Made by a program: the position numbers and the translations under genes. A DNA stretch of 64,000 nucleotides from Flaviramulus sp. BrNp1-15 (lineage in GTDB: Bacteria > Bacteroidota > Bacteroidia > Flavobacteriales > Flavobacteriaceae), in the NCBI RefSeq assembly GCF_022259695.1, contig NZ_CP092099.1, positions 914,471 through 978,470 on the forward strand. The letters run 5' to 3'. Below the pieces are notes generated by a model that was not told where the DNA came from, did not search any database, and saw only the letters and a program-made list of their open reading frames with translations. Shown piece after piece: positions 1 through 7,998 of this stretch (its first letter is position 1; each line of letters begins with the position of its first letter).

Positions 1-602
1 AATATCACGATAGCGACGCCGTTACTTTATGTTGTTTTGGTGATGGTGCTGCAAGACAAGGTTCTTTACACGAGACTTTTAACTTAGCTATGCTATGGAA
101 TCTTCCTGTTGTTTTTGTTTGTGAAAATAATGGTTACGCTATGGGTACTTCTGTTGAAAGAACAGCAAGTCATACAGATATATGGAAACTTGGGTTAGGG
201 TACGAAATGCCTTGTGGACCAGTTGATGGGATGAATCCAGTTAAAGTTGCTGAAGCTTTTGATGAAGCTATACAGAGAGCCCGAAAAGGAGGAGGGCCAA
301 CATTTTTAGAATTAAAAACGTATCGTTACAGAGGGCATTCAATGAGTGATGCACAACACTATAGAACGAAAGATGAAGTTGAAGAATACAAGAAAATAGA
401 CCCTATTACACAAGTAAAAGATATTATTCTTGAAAAGAAATATGCTTCTATAGATGACATTAAAGTTATTGATAAACGCGTAAAAGCATTAGTAGCAGAA
501 TGTGAAAAATTTGCAGAAGAGTCGCCATTCCCAGATAAAAAGGTGATGTACGATGTGGTTTATGAGCAAGAAGACTATCCATTCATTCAACATAAATTAT
601 AA
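1..602 (+). CDS. pdhA: Pyruvate dehydrogenase E1 component subunit alpha, 5'-truncated by the window edge
   Basis: Thiamine-diphosphate E1-alpha subunit that decarboxylates pyruvate in the cytoplasmic pyruvate dehydrogenase complex. The reading frame is already open at base 3, upstream of the first internal ATG, so the gene begins before the window. The visible part starts with the TPP/magnesium motif (GDGAARQGS ... NNGYAMGTS), followed by the phosphorylation-loop-like segment YRYRGHSMSD and the C-terminal helices typical of E1-alpha. It ends 6 nt before the E2 gene, so the two are surely co-transcribed; the beta subunit is not between them. Family assignment is firm. The choice of pyruvate over a branched-chain 2-oxo acid rests on the adjacent two-lipoyl E2. 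Confidence 0.93.
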   Translation, partial: YHDSDAVTLCCFGDGAARQGSLHETFNLAMLWNLPVVFVCENNGYAMGTSVERTASHTDIWKLGLGYEMPCGPVDGMNPVKVAEAFDEAIQRARKGGGPTFLELKTYRYRGHSMSDAQHYRTKDEVEEYKKIDPITQVKDIILEKKYASIDDIKVIDKRVKALVAECEKFAEESPFPDKKVMYDVVYEQEDYPFIQHKL

Positions 603-608
603 ATAACT

Positions 609-2231
609 ATGGCAACAGTAGTAAATATGCCGCGTTTAAGCGACACAATGGAAGAAGGAACCGTTGCAACTTGGTTAAAAAAAGTTGGTGACAAAGTTGA
701 AGAAGGTGATATTTTAGCTGAAATAGAAACCGATAAAGCTACCATGGAGTTTGAATCCTTTAATGAAGGAACATTACTTCATATTGGTGTTCAAGAAGGT
801 GAAACTACTAAAGTAGATGAGCTTTTGGCTATTATTGGGGAAGAAGGTGAAGATATTTCAGCTTTATTAAATGGAGGAGGAAACGCATCCGCGGAAGCGA
901 AAGAAGAAAAAACTGAAGCTACAAAAGAAAAGGATTCTCCTGCTGTTGAAGCTAAAAAGGAAACCGCTAGTGTAGAATTGCCAGAAGGCGTTGTAGTTGT
1001 AACTATGCCTCGTTTGAGCGATACTATGGAAGAAGGAACTGTAGCGACTTGGTTAAAAAAAGTAGGTGACACAGTTGAAGAAGGTGATATTCTAGCTGAA
1101 ATAGAAACTGATAAAGCTACTATGGAGTTTGAATCATTCCAATCAGGTACTTTATTAGAAATAGGTTTACAAGAAGGTGAGTCAGCTAAAGTAGATGAGC
1201 TTTTAGCTATTATTGGTCCTGCAGGAACAGATGTTTCTGGTATTGCAGTAAATTTTTCAGTAACCTCTGAGGAGACTGAGAAAGAAGAAGCGCCAAAAAA
1301 AGAAACTCCTAAGGTTGCAGATACCGCTAAAACTTCAGAACTTAAAGCAAATGCACCAAAACCAACTCCAGTTACAGCAAACGGACGTGTTTTTGTATCT
1401 CCATTAGCTAAAAAATTAGCTGAAGAAAAAGGTATTAACTTAACACAAGTCCAAGGCTCTGGAGAGCATGGTCGTATTATAAAACGCGATATTGAAAACT
1501 TTACACCTGTATCTGGCGCATCCGTTGGTAAATTTATTCCAGCAGGACAAGAAGATTTTGAAGATGTACCAAATTCACAAATGCGTAAAGCGATTGCAAA
1601 AGCTTTAACAAATTCTAAATTTACAGCACCACATTACTATTTAAGTGTAGAATTTGATATGGAAAATGCAATTGCATTTCGTCAACAATTTAATTCTATT
1701 CCAGATACAAAAATATCATATAATGATATGATTGTTAAAGCTTGTGCTTTAGCATTAAAACAGCATCCTCAAGTAAACTCGCAATGGTTTGCAGATAAAA
1801 TGCGATTAAATAATCATGTACATATTGGTGTTGCAGTGGCTGTTCCAGATGGTTTAGTAGTTCCTGTAGTTAAGTTTGCAAACGAACAAACCTTACCACA
1901 AATAGGAGCAGCGGTTAAAGATCTTGCAGGAAAAGCTAGAAATAAAAAGTTGACACCAGCAGAAATGGAAGGAAGTACATTTACGGTTTCTAATTTAGGA
2001 ATGTTTGGTATTGATACTTTTACTTCGATTATTAATCAGCCAAATTCAGCAATTCTTTCAGTTGGAAATATAGTTGAAAAACCAGTGGTTAAAAATGGAC
2101 AAATTGTTGTAGGTAACACCATGAAATTATCTTTAGCTTGTGACCATAGAACGGTTGATGGCGCTACAGGTGCTCAATTTCTTCAAACATTAAAAGGGTA
2201 TATAGAAAACCCTGTTACTATGTTAGTGTAA
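609..2231 (+). CDS. pdhC: Dihydrolipoamide acetyltransferase (pyruvate dehydrogenase E2)
   Basis: E2 core of the pyruvate dehydrogenase complex, transferring acetyl groups from lipoamide to CoA. The 540-residue protein has two near-identical lipoyl domains, with lipoylated lysines at about K43 and K169 in ETDKATMEFES motifs. A linker rich in Ala, Lys, Glu and Pro follows, then a peripheral subunit-binding domain near 257-295 (SPLAKKLAEE ... GSGEHGRIIKRD) and the catalytic domain with the active-site DHRTVDG at 512-518. It follows E1-alpha after 6 nt. The lipoyl repeats are nearly identical at DNA level as well, suggesting recent duplication or gene conversion. Two lipoyl domains are usual for Bacteroidota. 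Confidence 0.96.
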   Translation: MATVVNMPRLSDTMEEGTVATWLKKVGDKVEEGDILAEIETDKATMEFESFNEGTLLHIGVQEGETTKVDELLAIIGEEGEDISALLNGGGNASAEAKEEKTEATKEKDSPAVEAKKETASVELPEGVVVVTMPRLSDTMEEGTVATWLKKVGDTVEEGDILAEIETDKATMEFESFQSGTLLEIGLQEGESAKVDELLAIIGPAGTDVSGIAVNFSVTSEETEKEEAPKKETPKVADTAKTSELKANAPKPTPVTANGRVFVSPLAKKLAEEKGINLTQVQGSGEHGRIIKRDIENFTPVSGASVGKFIPAGQEDFEDVPNSQMRKAIAKALTNSKFTAPHYYLSVEFDMENAIAFRQQFNSIPDTKISYNDMIVKACALALKQHPQVNSQWFADKMRLNNHVHIGVAVAVPDGLVVPVVKFANEQTLPQIGAAVKDLAGKARNKKLTPAEMEGSTFTVSNLGMFGIDTFTSIINQPNSAILSVGNIVEKPVVKNGQIVVGNTMKLSLACDHRTVDGATGAQFLQTLKGYIENPVTMLV

Positions 2232-2257
2232 AAACATATAATAATATTATAGATATG

Positions 2258-2291
2258 AAAACCTGTTTCAATTATTTGAAACAGGTTTTTT
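2258..2291 (+). terminator. Rho-independent terminator after pdhC
   Basis: A 14-bp perfect stem (aaaacctgtttcaa / ttgaaacaggtttt) with a 4-nt loop, ending in a T run at 2286-2291. It lies 27 nt after the E2 stop and 27 nt before the end of the convergent FAD oxidase gene. It can therefore serve both directions, with the better T run on the plus strand. Confidence 0.85.
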
Positions 2292-2317
2292 GCTTAATAA
2301 TATACTTAAAAAAGAAT

Positions 2318-3709
2318 TTAATTTTTCGGTTTTATATTCTGATTGACTTTAAATAAATTTTCAGGGTCGTATTTAGCTTTGATTTTAGCTAGCCTTTCAT
2401 AGTTGTGTTTGTAACTTGCTTGAACACGTTCTTGCCCTTCATCCATCATAAAATTTGAATATGCTCCTCCAGAAGAATAAGGATGCAATGCTTCCCAATA
2501 GTCTTTACACCAATTGGTGATTATATCTGCGTTTGCAGGATCTGAATCAACGCCAACGATAACTCCTGCATATTTGGCATCACGATATGCCCAAGGCGTA
2601 TCTTCTAATCCAACACGACTTGCAGCACCACTAATAGGATATAAATGCATTTGAGATAGCGAAGTTGGTATTTTAGAACCGAATTTTAAATGTTGAGCAC
2701 TAATTTCAGGCCCTAATTCATTAAAAAAGTCAGCTCTCCAATACCATTGTAAACCATGAGGTAGCATACCATCGAACATGGTTTGAATAGATGGATAAGG
2801 CATTTCACCACAATGAGCAAAAACAGGATTTAATTCCATAACGGGTTTAATTAATTTATCAAATTCATCTTGATTTCCAGTATAACACCATACAATACCA
2901 CAGTATTTATTTCCGTGTAAAAAATCTGGAAAAGGAGGACCTGGAATAACCATAGTGGCAATAAAACCATTTAATTCTTCAGGTGCTTTATTAATAAATT
3001 TATGATACCATGCCATAATTTCTTCAGTTCTTTCTATAGGCCATAATGTTGGACCTCCAATAACCGTTTTTACAGGATGAGCTTGAAATTTAAAAGATGT
3101 TACAATGCCAAAGTTTCCACCACCACCACGAATAGCCCAAAACAAATCGGAGTTTTCATTTTTACTTACAGTAACAAACGAACCATCTGCCAAAACCATA
3201 TCGGCTTCTAATAAGTTATCAATGGTTAAGCCATATTTTCTAGATAAATGGCCAACGCCACCACCTAAAGTTAACCCGCCAACACCAGTTGTAGATATTA
3301 TTCCTGCTGGAACTGCCAATCCAAAAGCGTGTGTAGCATGATCTACTTCTCCCCAAAGATTTCCACCTCCAACTCTTACTGTGTTATTAGAGGTGACTAC
3401 CCGAACAAATTTTAATCCAGACAAATCAATAACAAGTCCGTCGTCGCACAATCCTAATCCTCCGCCATTATGTCCGCCACCTCTTACAGCAATTAATAGG
3501 TTGTTGTCTCTTCCAAAGTTTACGGCAGCTATTACATCGGCCACATCAAGACACATTACAAACATTCCTGGACGTTTATCAATCATACCATTATAAACTT
3601 TGCGTGTTTCGTTATATGAAGTGTTTTCAGGTAATACAATATCTCCTCTTAATTGAGAAGCAAATGCGTTAATTGATTCAGGTTGTAAATTTTTTACTAA
3701 ATTTTTCAT
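2318..3709 (-). CDS. FAD-binding oxidoreductase, berberine-bridge-enzyme-like
   Basis: 463-residue flavoprotein of the PCMH/BBE-like (GlcD-type) oxidase family, which oxidises alcohols, sugars or alkaloid-like substrates with covalently bound FAD. The FAD-binding domain (about 45-220) contains RGGGHNGGGLG, where H80 is the expected FAD-attachment histidine, and TGVGGLTLGGGVGHLSRKYG. The C-terminal berberine-like domain has the usual GGAYSNF ... YDPENLF ending. No signal peptide is seen. The gene is 30 nt downstream of a small NTF2-like lipoprotein gene on the same strand, and the AraC-like regulator further upstream may control both. The substrate cannot be read from the sequence. Confidence 0.88.
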   Translation of the reverse strand: MKNLVKNLQPESINAFASQLRGDIVLPENTSYNETRKVYNGMIDKRPGMFVMCLDVADVIAAVNFGRDNNLLIAVRGGGHNGGGLGLCDDGLVIDLSGLKFVRVVTSNNTVRVGGGNLWGEVDHATHAFGLAVPAGIISTTGVGGLTLGGGVGHLSRKYGLTIDNLLEADMVLADGSFVTVSKNENSDLFWAIRGGGGNFGIVTSFKFQAHPVKTVIGGPTLWPIERTEEIMAWYHKFINKAPEELNGFIATMVIPGPPFPDFLHGNKYCGIVWCYTGNQDEFDKLIKPVMELNPVFAHCGEMPYPSIQTMFDGMLPHGLQWYWRADFFNELGPEISAQHLKFGSKIPTSLSQMHLYPISGAASRVGLEDTPWAYRDAKYAGVIVGVDSDPANADIITNWCKDYWEALHPYSSGGAYSNFMMDEGQERVQASYKHNYERLAKIKAKYDPENLFKVNQNIKPKN

Positions 3710-3739
3710 TGCTTTTTTGGTTATGGTTGGTTAAAAAAG

Positions 3740-4258
3740 TTATACATTTTTAGTCTTTTCAAATTGTGAAAAATGTTCGTGAGTTATTTTCCAAGTATTG
3801 TTAACTTTTATAAAAACTAAAGTTACATTAGCCCATATTTGAGGCGTTTGCTCTTGAATTTTGGGTCTGAAATCTGCTTCGAAAGTCACAACAGAAACAT
3901 CTCCAAAAACATCAATCTTTAAACCGCCAAGGGTGTAGTCAAAATTAGAAATAGCACCAACAAACCCTCTTTCGTATGCTTCGTTTTCTTCTGAACCAAA
4001 ACGAGGTTCATCGTTTCTGAATTCTGTAAACTTTGAACCATAAATGTGATGCGCTATTAGTTTGTCGGCATCGTTTTCTTGGAAACATTTAAAGATGTCA
4101 TCAATTACTTTTTTTATTTCAGCTTTAGCTTCAGGAAAGTCATCGTTGAGTATGTCAACTTTTGACTCTTCAATGATTGGAGTTTGTTCTTTTTCTTTAC
4201 AATTTGTGAATGAAAGCCCTAAAATCACAACCAACATTACTATTAGTTTTGTTTTCAT
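3740..4258 (-). CDS. SnoaL/NTF2-like (DUF4440-type) lipoprotein
   Basis: 172 residues. The N-terminus is a lipoprotein signal ending LSFTNC, with acylated cysteine near residue 20. The remainder looks like a cystatin-fold NTF2/SnoaL domain: an N-terminal helix pattern (EIKKVIDDIFKCFQENDADKL), a mid-strand region and a C-terminal WKITHEHFS that is typical of DUF4440 proteins. Such domains bind small molecules or act as simple isomerases or hydrolases. It precedes the FAD oxidase by 30 nt and probably forms an operon with it. Fold assignment is fairly confident; function is unknown. Confidence 0.7.
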   Translation of the reverse strand: MKTKLIVMLVVILGLSFTNCKEKEQTPIIEESKVDILNDDFPEAKAEIKKVIDDIFKCFQENDADKLIAHHIYGSKFTEFRNDEPRFGSEENEAYERGFVGAISNFDYTLGGLKIDVFGDVSVVTFEADFRPKIQEQTPQIWANVTLVFIKVNNTWKITHEHFSQFEKTKNV

Positions 4259-4377
4259 AATTTTTAATTTTATTGATTATTTGTCAAAACTATAAAGAGA
4301 GAAACGAACACAATTATACATTTAATTCAAAAAAGTAGAATTTTGAACCATTGCTAATTTTATTAAAAAAAACCAGC

Positions 4378-5478
4378 TTACACTACATGCTGCTGAATAT
4401 ATTTTGAAGGGAGAACACCATATTTATCAAGAAAACACTTTGAAAAATATGCAGCACTATTAAAACCTGTCTCAAATGCAATTTCAGAAATGTTACCATA
4501 TTGCTTATGTATTAAATTCAAAGCTTTATGTAACCTAAATTCTTTTAGGAAATTATTTGGAGATTGTCCTGTTAAATGAGTTAATTTTCTGTAAAGCTGC
4601 GATTTACTTAAACCTAAAGCTTTGCTAAAATCATTAACATTAAAGTTGGGTTTATTCCAAATTTGTTCTACAAAATCAATTAATTGAGTTAGGAATTTTT
4701 CTTCATTAGGTTTTAATGTTTTTATAATTTCATTATTAATGAAAGAATTTCTGTTTTCACTTTCATATAATAATTTTACTTCGGTAGTAATTACTAATTG
4801 GTTCTTAATAACGTTACACATGCGTGTGGCAAGTGTAATGGTATCTTCAAAAATACTTTCTTTATTAGTAGTTATAGGAATACCAGAAGTTAAAGCAATA
4901 TTAAGTTTACTTGTAGAGGAATTTTGATTAGGTTTAAATTGCGACTGTACTTTCGAACCACATGAAACAGCATCGGTTACAGATTTAAAGGATACTAAAT
5001 AAGAGTTGTTATCTTTTTTTACAACGCGACCGTTAAATTTTTTTAAAGTTTTAGAAATATTATCATGAAATTTTTGAGCAAATATGGAAAATTGATTAGT
5101 TTCAAGATGTTTTAAATAATTACTACTTTCAATGACCATTAATACCCTAAAAGCGGGGTCGTTTATAATATTTAACTCAGTATTTTTCGATTTTTCAGGA
5201 TCTTCTATTCTTCCTAAAAATGATTCTACAATTGTGTCGTCTACCTCAATTATTTTTAAAGGAATATCTCCATGAGCCTGAGCATGTAAATTTTTAAGAG
5301 CTTGTTTGTTTGGAGCCTCTATTAAACAGAAAGCTGTTTGCCTTTTTTCGTCACACCAATAAGTCAATCCGCGACAATTATGTAGATGTTCTATTTTTAA
5401 ATCGGCTTGATGCATTTCTGCTACATGTTCTGCAGTAACACCATCAGGCATTTCATGAAGATCTAGATATATTGGCAT
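4378..5478 (-). CDS. AraC-family regulator with N-terminal DUF4242 and degenerate cyclase-like domain
   Basis: 366-residue protein with three recognisable parts. Residues 1-95 match the DUF4242 (SCO4226-type, nickel-binding ferredoxin-like) fold, with MPIYLDLHEMP and the H/C-containing segment EHLHNCRG ... YWCDE. Residues about 108-245 resemble a class III nucleotidyl cyclase core (VLMVIESSNYLKHLE, KKFNGRVVKKDNNSYLVSFKSVTDAV, LNIALTSGIPI, FEDTITLATRMC) but lack obvious catalytic metal aspartates, so this part is probably a sensor. Residues about 262-366 are an AraC helix-turn-helix pair (FSKALGLSKSQLYRKL ... ISEIAFETGFNSAAYFSKCF). It probably senses a ligand or metal and regulates its neighbours. 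A pair of GAGTTAA repeats lies upstream at 5499 and 5515. Confidence 0.82.
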   Translation of the reverse strand: MPIYLDLHEMPDGVTAEHVAEMHQADLKIEHLHNCRGLTYWCDEKRQTAFCLIEAPNKQALKNLHAQAHGDIPLKIIEVDDTIVESFLGRIEDPEKSKNTELNIINDPAFRVLMVIESSNYLKHLETNQFSIFAQKFHDNISKTLKKFNGRVVKKDNNSYLVSFKSVTDAVSCGSKVQSQFKPNQNSSTSKLNIALTSGIPITTNKESIFEDTITLATRMCNVIKNQLVITTEVKLLYESENRNSFINNEIIKTLKPNEEKFLTQLIDFVEQIWNKPNFNVNDFSKALGLSKSQLYRKLTHLTGQSPNNFLKEFRLHKALNLIHKQYGNISEIAFETGFNSAAYFSKCFLDKYGVLPSKYIQQHVV

Positions 5479-5716
5479 AATTGGTTGTGTTTTCTAATGA
5501 GTTAATATTTTAACGAGTTAAAGGTTGTCATGTTTTTTATTAAGCTTATGCAATAACTTAGCGGCTGTTATTAAATTTTAAAATTACTTTTAAAAAAAGT
5601 ACTAAGTTCTATTAATTAGATTCTAGGAAAAGTGTTTAACTATCTCAAATATAGCATTTTAATTTGTGGTTAGTCTAATAACAAGTATTTTATTTTATTG
5701 CTGTATATTAGTTTTT

Positions 5717-5724
5717 TATCTTTA
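5717..5724 (+). promoter_or_regulatory. Putative -7 box (TATCTTTA) of the M28 operon
   Basis: TATCTTTA differs from the Bacteroidota -7 consensus TAnnTTTG at one base. A TTG lies 16 bp upstream (5698-5700) and the ATG is 17 nt downstream. Inferred from the consensus only. Confidence 0.4.
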
Positions 5725-5741
5725 AAATCTTAATTTGAATT

Positions 5742-6677
5742 ATGAAAAATATTATACTACTCTTAGGTTTTTTACTTGTAATAGGATGTAAGTCTTCTAA
5801 AATAGAACTAGCTACTGTTACTGATGTTGAGAAAAGTTTGTCTTATTTAGCTTCAGATGAATTAGAAGGAAGACAAACAGGAACTATAGGTATAGAAAAA
5901 GCAGCTGTTTATATAGAAAATACTTTTAAAGAAAACGGAGTTAAACCTTATTTCAAAACTTACAGAGATAGTTTCAATCTAAAAAACATTGTTGGTTATA
6001 ATATTGTTGGTTATATAGAAGGAACTGATGAAAATCTTAAAGATGAATTTGTGATTTTAGGTGCACATTATGATCATATTGGTAAAGGAAAAGAAGTTGA
6101 TGGAGATGTGATTGCAAATGGTGCCAATGATGATGCATCTGGTACGGTAGCCGTTTTAGAATGGGCAAAATATTTTTCAAAAGCCAAAAATAATAAGCGA
6201 AGTGTTTTATTTACATTGTACGCAGCAGAAGAAATGGGTTTAAAAGGCTCTGAACATTTAGCAGAAAAATTAAAAACAGCTAATATAGATTTATACACCA
6301 TGATAAATTTTGAAATGGTAGGAGTGCCTAGAGCAGAAAGGGAAGTTCTGGCTTACATAACAGGTTATGATAAATCTAATATTGCAGAAAAGTTAAATGT
6401 TTATGCAAATGAAGAAATAATTGGTTTTTTACCTCAAGCTAAAGAATATAATCTTTTTAAGCGTTCAGATAATTTTTCATTTTATAATGAATTTAAAACG
6501 CCATCGCATGCCATATCAACATTCGATTTTACAAATTTTGAATATTATCACCATGTAGATGATGAAGTTGATAAAATGGATTTTGAACATATGACGAGCT
6601 TTATAAATAAAATGATTCCTGCTTTACAAGGCATGATAAATGCTCCAACAAAAGAGATAATAATGAATGATGAGTAA
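5742..6677 (+). CDS. M28-family zinc metallopeptidase, lipoprotein
   Basis: 311-residue envelope peptidase of the M28 (aminopeptidase Y/PSMA-like) family. A lipobox LVIGC puts the acylated cysteine at residue 16. Metal-site blocks are in the usual order: AHYDHIG (H109), GANDDASG (127-134), AAEEMGLKGSEH with general base E163 and ligand E164, INFEMVG (188-194), and a late histidine in YYHHVDDEVDKMD. It probably trims peptides in the periplasm or at the cell surface. The following SDR gene overlaps it by 11 nt (8 if the second ATG is used), so the two are translationally coupled. Confidence 0.9.
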   Translation: MKNIILLLGFLLVIGCKSSKIELATVTDVEKSLSYLASDELEGRQTGTIGIEKAAVYIENTFKENGVKPYFKTYRDSFNLKNIVGYNIVGYIEGTDENLKDEFVILGAHYDHIGKGKEVDGDVIANGANDDASGTVAVLEWAKYFSKAKNNKRSVLFTLYAAEEMGLKGSEHLAEKLKTANIDLYTMINFEMVGVPRAEREVLAYITGYDKSNIAEKLNVYANEEIIGFLPQAKEYNLFKRSDNFSFYNEFKTPSHAISTFDFTNFEYYHHVDDEVDKMDFEHMTSFINKMIPALQGMINAPTKEIIMNDE

Positions 6678-7353
6678 AAACATAATAATAACAGGAACAA
6701 GTAGGGGAATAGGTTTTGAGTTAGTTCAACTTTTTGCTAAAGCAGGACATAAAGTTTTAGCGCTTTCGCGGAATGAAAAACCGGTACAAAATTTAAAATT
6801 AGATAATGTAACCTGCTTTTCATTCGATTTAGGAAATATTGAAGCCTACAAAAAAGTTGAAAGTTTTATAACTGATAATTGGAAGCAAGTAGATATATTA
6901 ATTAATAATGCTGGAGCTTTACTCAATAAACCATTCTCTGAAACTAATATTAAAGATTTTGAAGCTGTTTATAAAACCAATGTTTTTGGAGTAGCGGAGT
7001 TAACACGCTTAATGTTGCCTTTTATGAAAGAAGGTAGTCATGTAGTAACCATAAGTTCTATGGGTGGAGTTCAAGGTAGTATGAAGTTTCCGGGTTTAGC
7101 AGCTTATAGCTCAAGTAAAGCTGCAGTTATAACATTAACCGAGCTATTAGCAGAAGAATATAAAGATTCAGGTATCTCTTTTAATGTGTTAGCATTAGGA
7201 GCAGTACAAACCGAAATGCTTGAAGATGCTTTTCCTGGTTATCAAGCACCAACTACAGCTTTAGAAATGGCAGAATATATTCTGGATTTTTCACTTAATG
7301 GAAATAAATATTATAATGGAAAGTTGTTACAGGTTTCAAATTCTACTCCTTAA
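6667..7353 (+). CDS. Short-chain dehydrogenase/reductase
   Basis: 228-residue classical SDR. It has the TGTSRGIG nucleotide-binding motif at 10-17, NNAG at 80-83, and catalytic Ser130/131, Tyr147 and Lys151 (YSSSK). There is no clear acidic residue after the second beta strand (LALSRNEK), which favours NADPH. The gene opens with two consecutive ATG codons (6667 and 6670); either may be used. It overlaps the end of the M28 gene and is followed after 3 nt by a HAD phosphatase, so all three form one operon. Substrate unknown. Confidence 0.88.
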   Translation: MMSKNIIITGTSRGIGFELVQLFAKAGHKVLALSRNEKPVQNLKLDNVTCFSFDLGNIEAYKKVESFITDNWKQVDILINNAGALLNKPFSETNIKDFEAVYKTNVFGVAELTRLMLPFMKEGSHVVTISSMGGVQGSMKFPGLAAYSSSKAAVITLTELLAEEYKDSGISFNVLALGAVQTEMLEDAFPGYQAPTTALEMAEYILDFSLNGNKYYNGKLLQVSNSTP

Positions 7354-7356
7354 TTT

Positions 7357-7992
7357 ATGAGTAAATACAAGTGTGTTATTTTTGATTGTGATGGAGTTTT
7401 GGTTGATAGCGAACCTATAGGTAATAGGGTTTTAGTTAATATGGCAAATGAATATGGCGCTGATATTGATTTAAATTATGCTATGAAACATTTCAAAGGG
7501 AGTTTTATAGATGCGTGTGTTGAACAAATATCAAAATTAACTACAGTTCCATTACAGGAGAATTTTATTGAAGAATATCGCAAGAGAAGTTATGAAGCTT
7601 TTAAGATAAATATAAAACCTATTGAAGGAGTTAAAAATGTTTTACAAAATTTAAATACTTCTTTTTGTGTAGCTTCTAGCGGACCAGAAACCAAAATAAA
7701 ACTTAATTTAGAGCTAACTCATTTATTGCCTTTTTTTGAGAATAAAATTTTTAGTTGTTACGCCATTCAAAAATGGAAGCCAGATCCAGCTGTTTTTTTG
7801 TGGGCAGCAAAAACTATGGGTTTTCAACCTAATGAATGTTTAATTATTGAAGATAGTTTGTCCGGGGTTCATGCTGCAAAAAATGGAGGGTTTGATGTTT
7901 TTGGATTTACTGCTCATGATTATAATAATGAGTTAAAAAATGTTGCAACAAAAACATTTGATAGTATGGATATGCTATTAAAAATGCTTTAA
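7357..7992 (+). CDS. HAD-superfamily hydrolase, beta-phosphoglucomutase-like
   Basis: 211-residue HAD subfamily IA enzyme. Motif I is FDCDGVLVDSEP (nucleophile D10, acid D12), motif II is ASSG (VASSGPETKIKLNL), motif III lysine is in KWKPDP, and motif IV is IIEDSLSGVHAAKNGG. The helical cap between residues 18 and 80 is typical of phosphoglucomutase/phosphatase members (YniC, GPH type). It probably dephosphorylates a sugar phosphate or similar small metabolite. It is the third gene of the M28-SDR-HAD operon, and its last codons form half of a terminator hairpin. Confidence 0.88.
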   Translation: MSKYKCVIFDCDGVLVDSEPIGNRVLVNMANEYGADIDLNYAMKHFKGSFIDACVEQISKLTTVPLQENFIEEYRKRSYEAFKINIKPIEGVKNVLQNLNTSFCVASSGPETKIKLNLELTHLLPFFENKIFSCYAIQKWKPDPAVFLWAAKTMGFQPNECLIIEDSLSGVHAAKNGGFDVFGFTAHDYNNELKNVATKTFDSMDMLLKML

Positions 7993-7998
7993 TAGCAT
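7972..7998. terminator. Bidirectional hairpin embedded in two convergent gene ends
   Basis: An 11-bp perfect inverted repeat (ATGCTATTAAA at 7972-7982, TTTAATAGCAT at 7988-7998) with a 5-nt loop. It contains the HAD stop codon and ends on the last base of the convergent membrane-protein gene. T-rich sequence follows on both strands. Confidence 0.6.
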
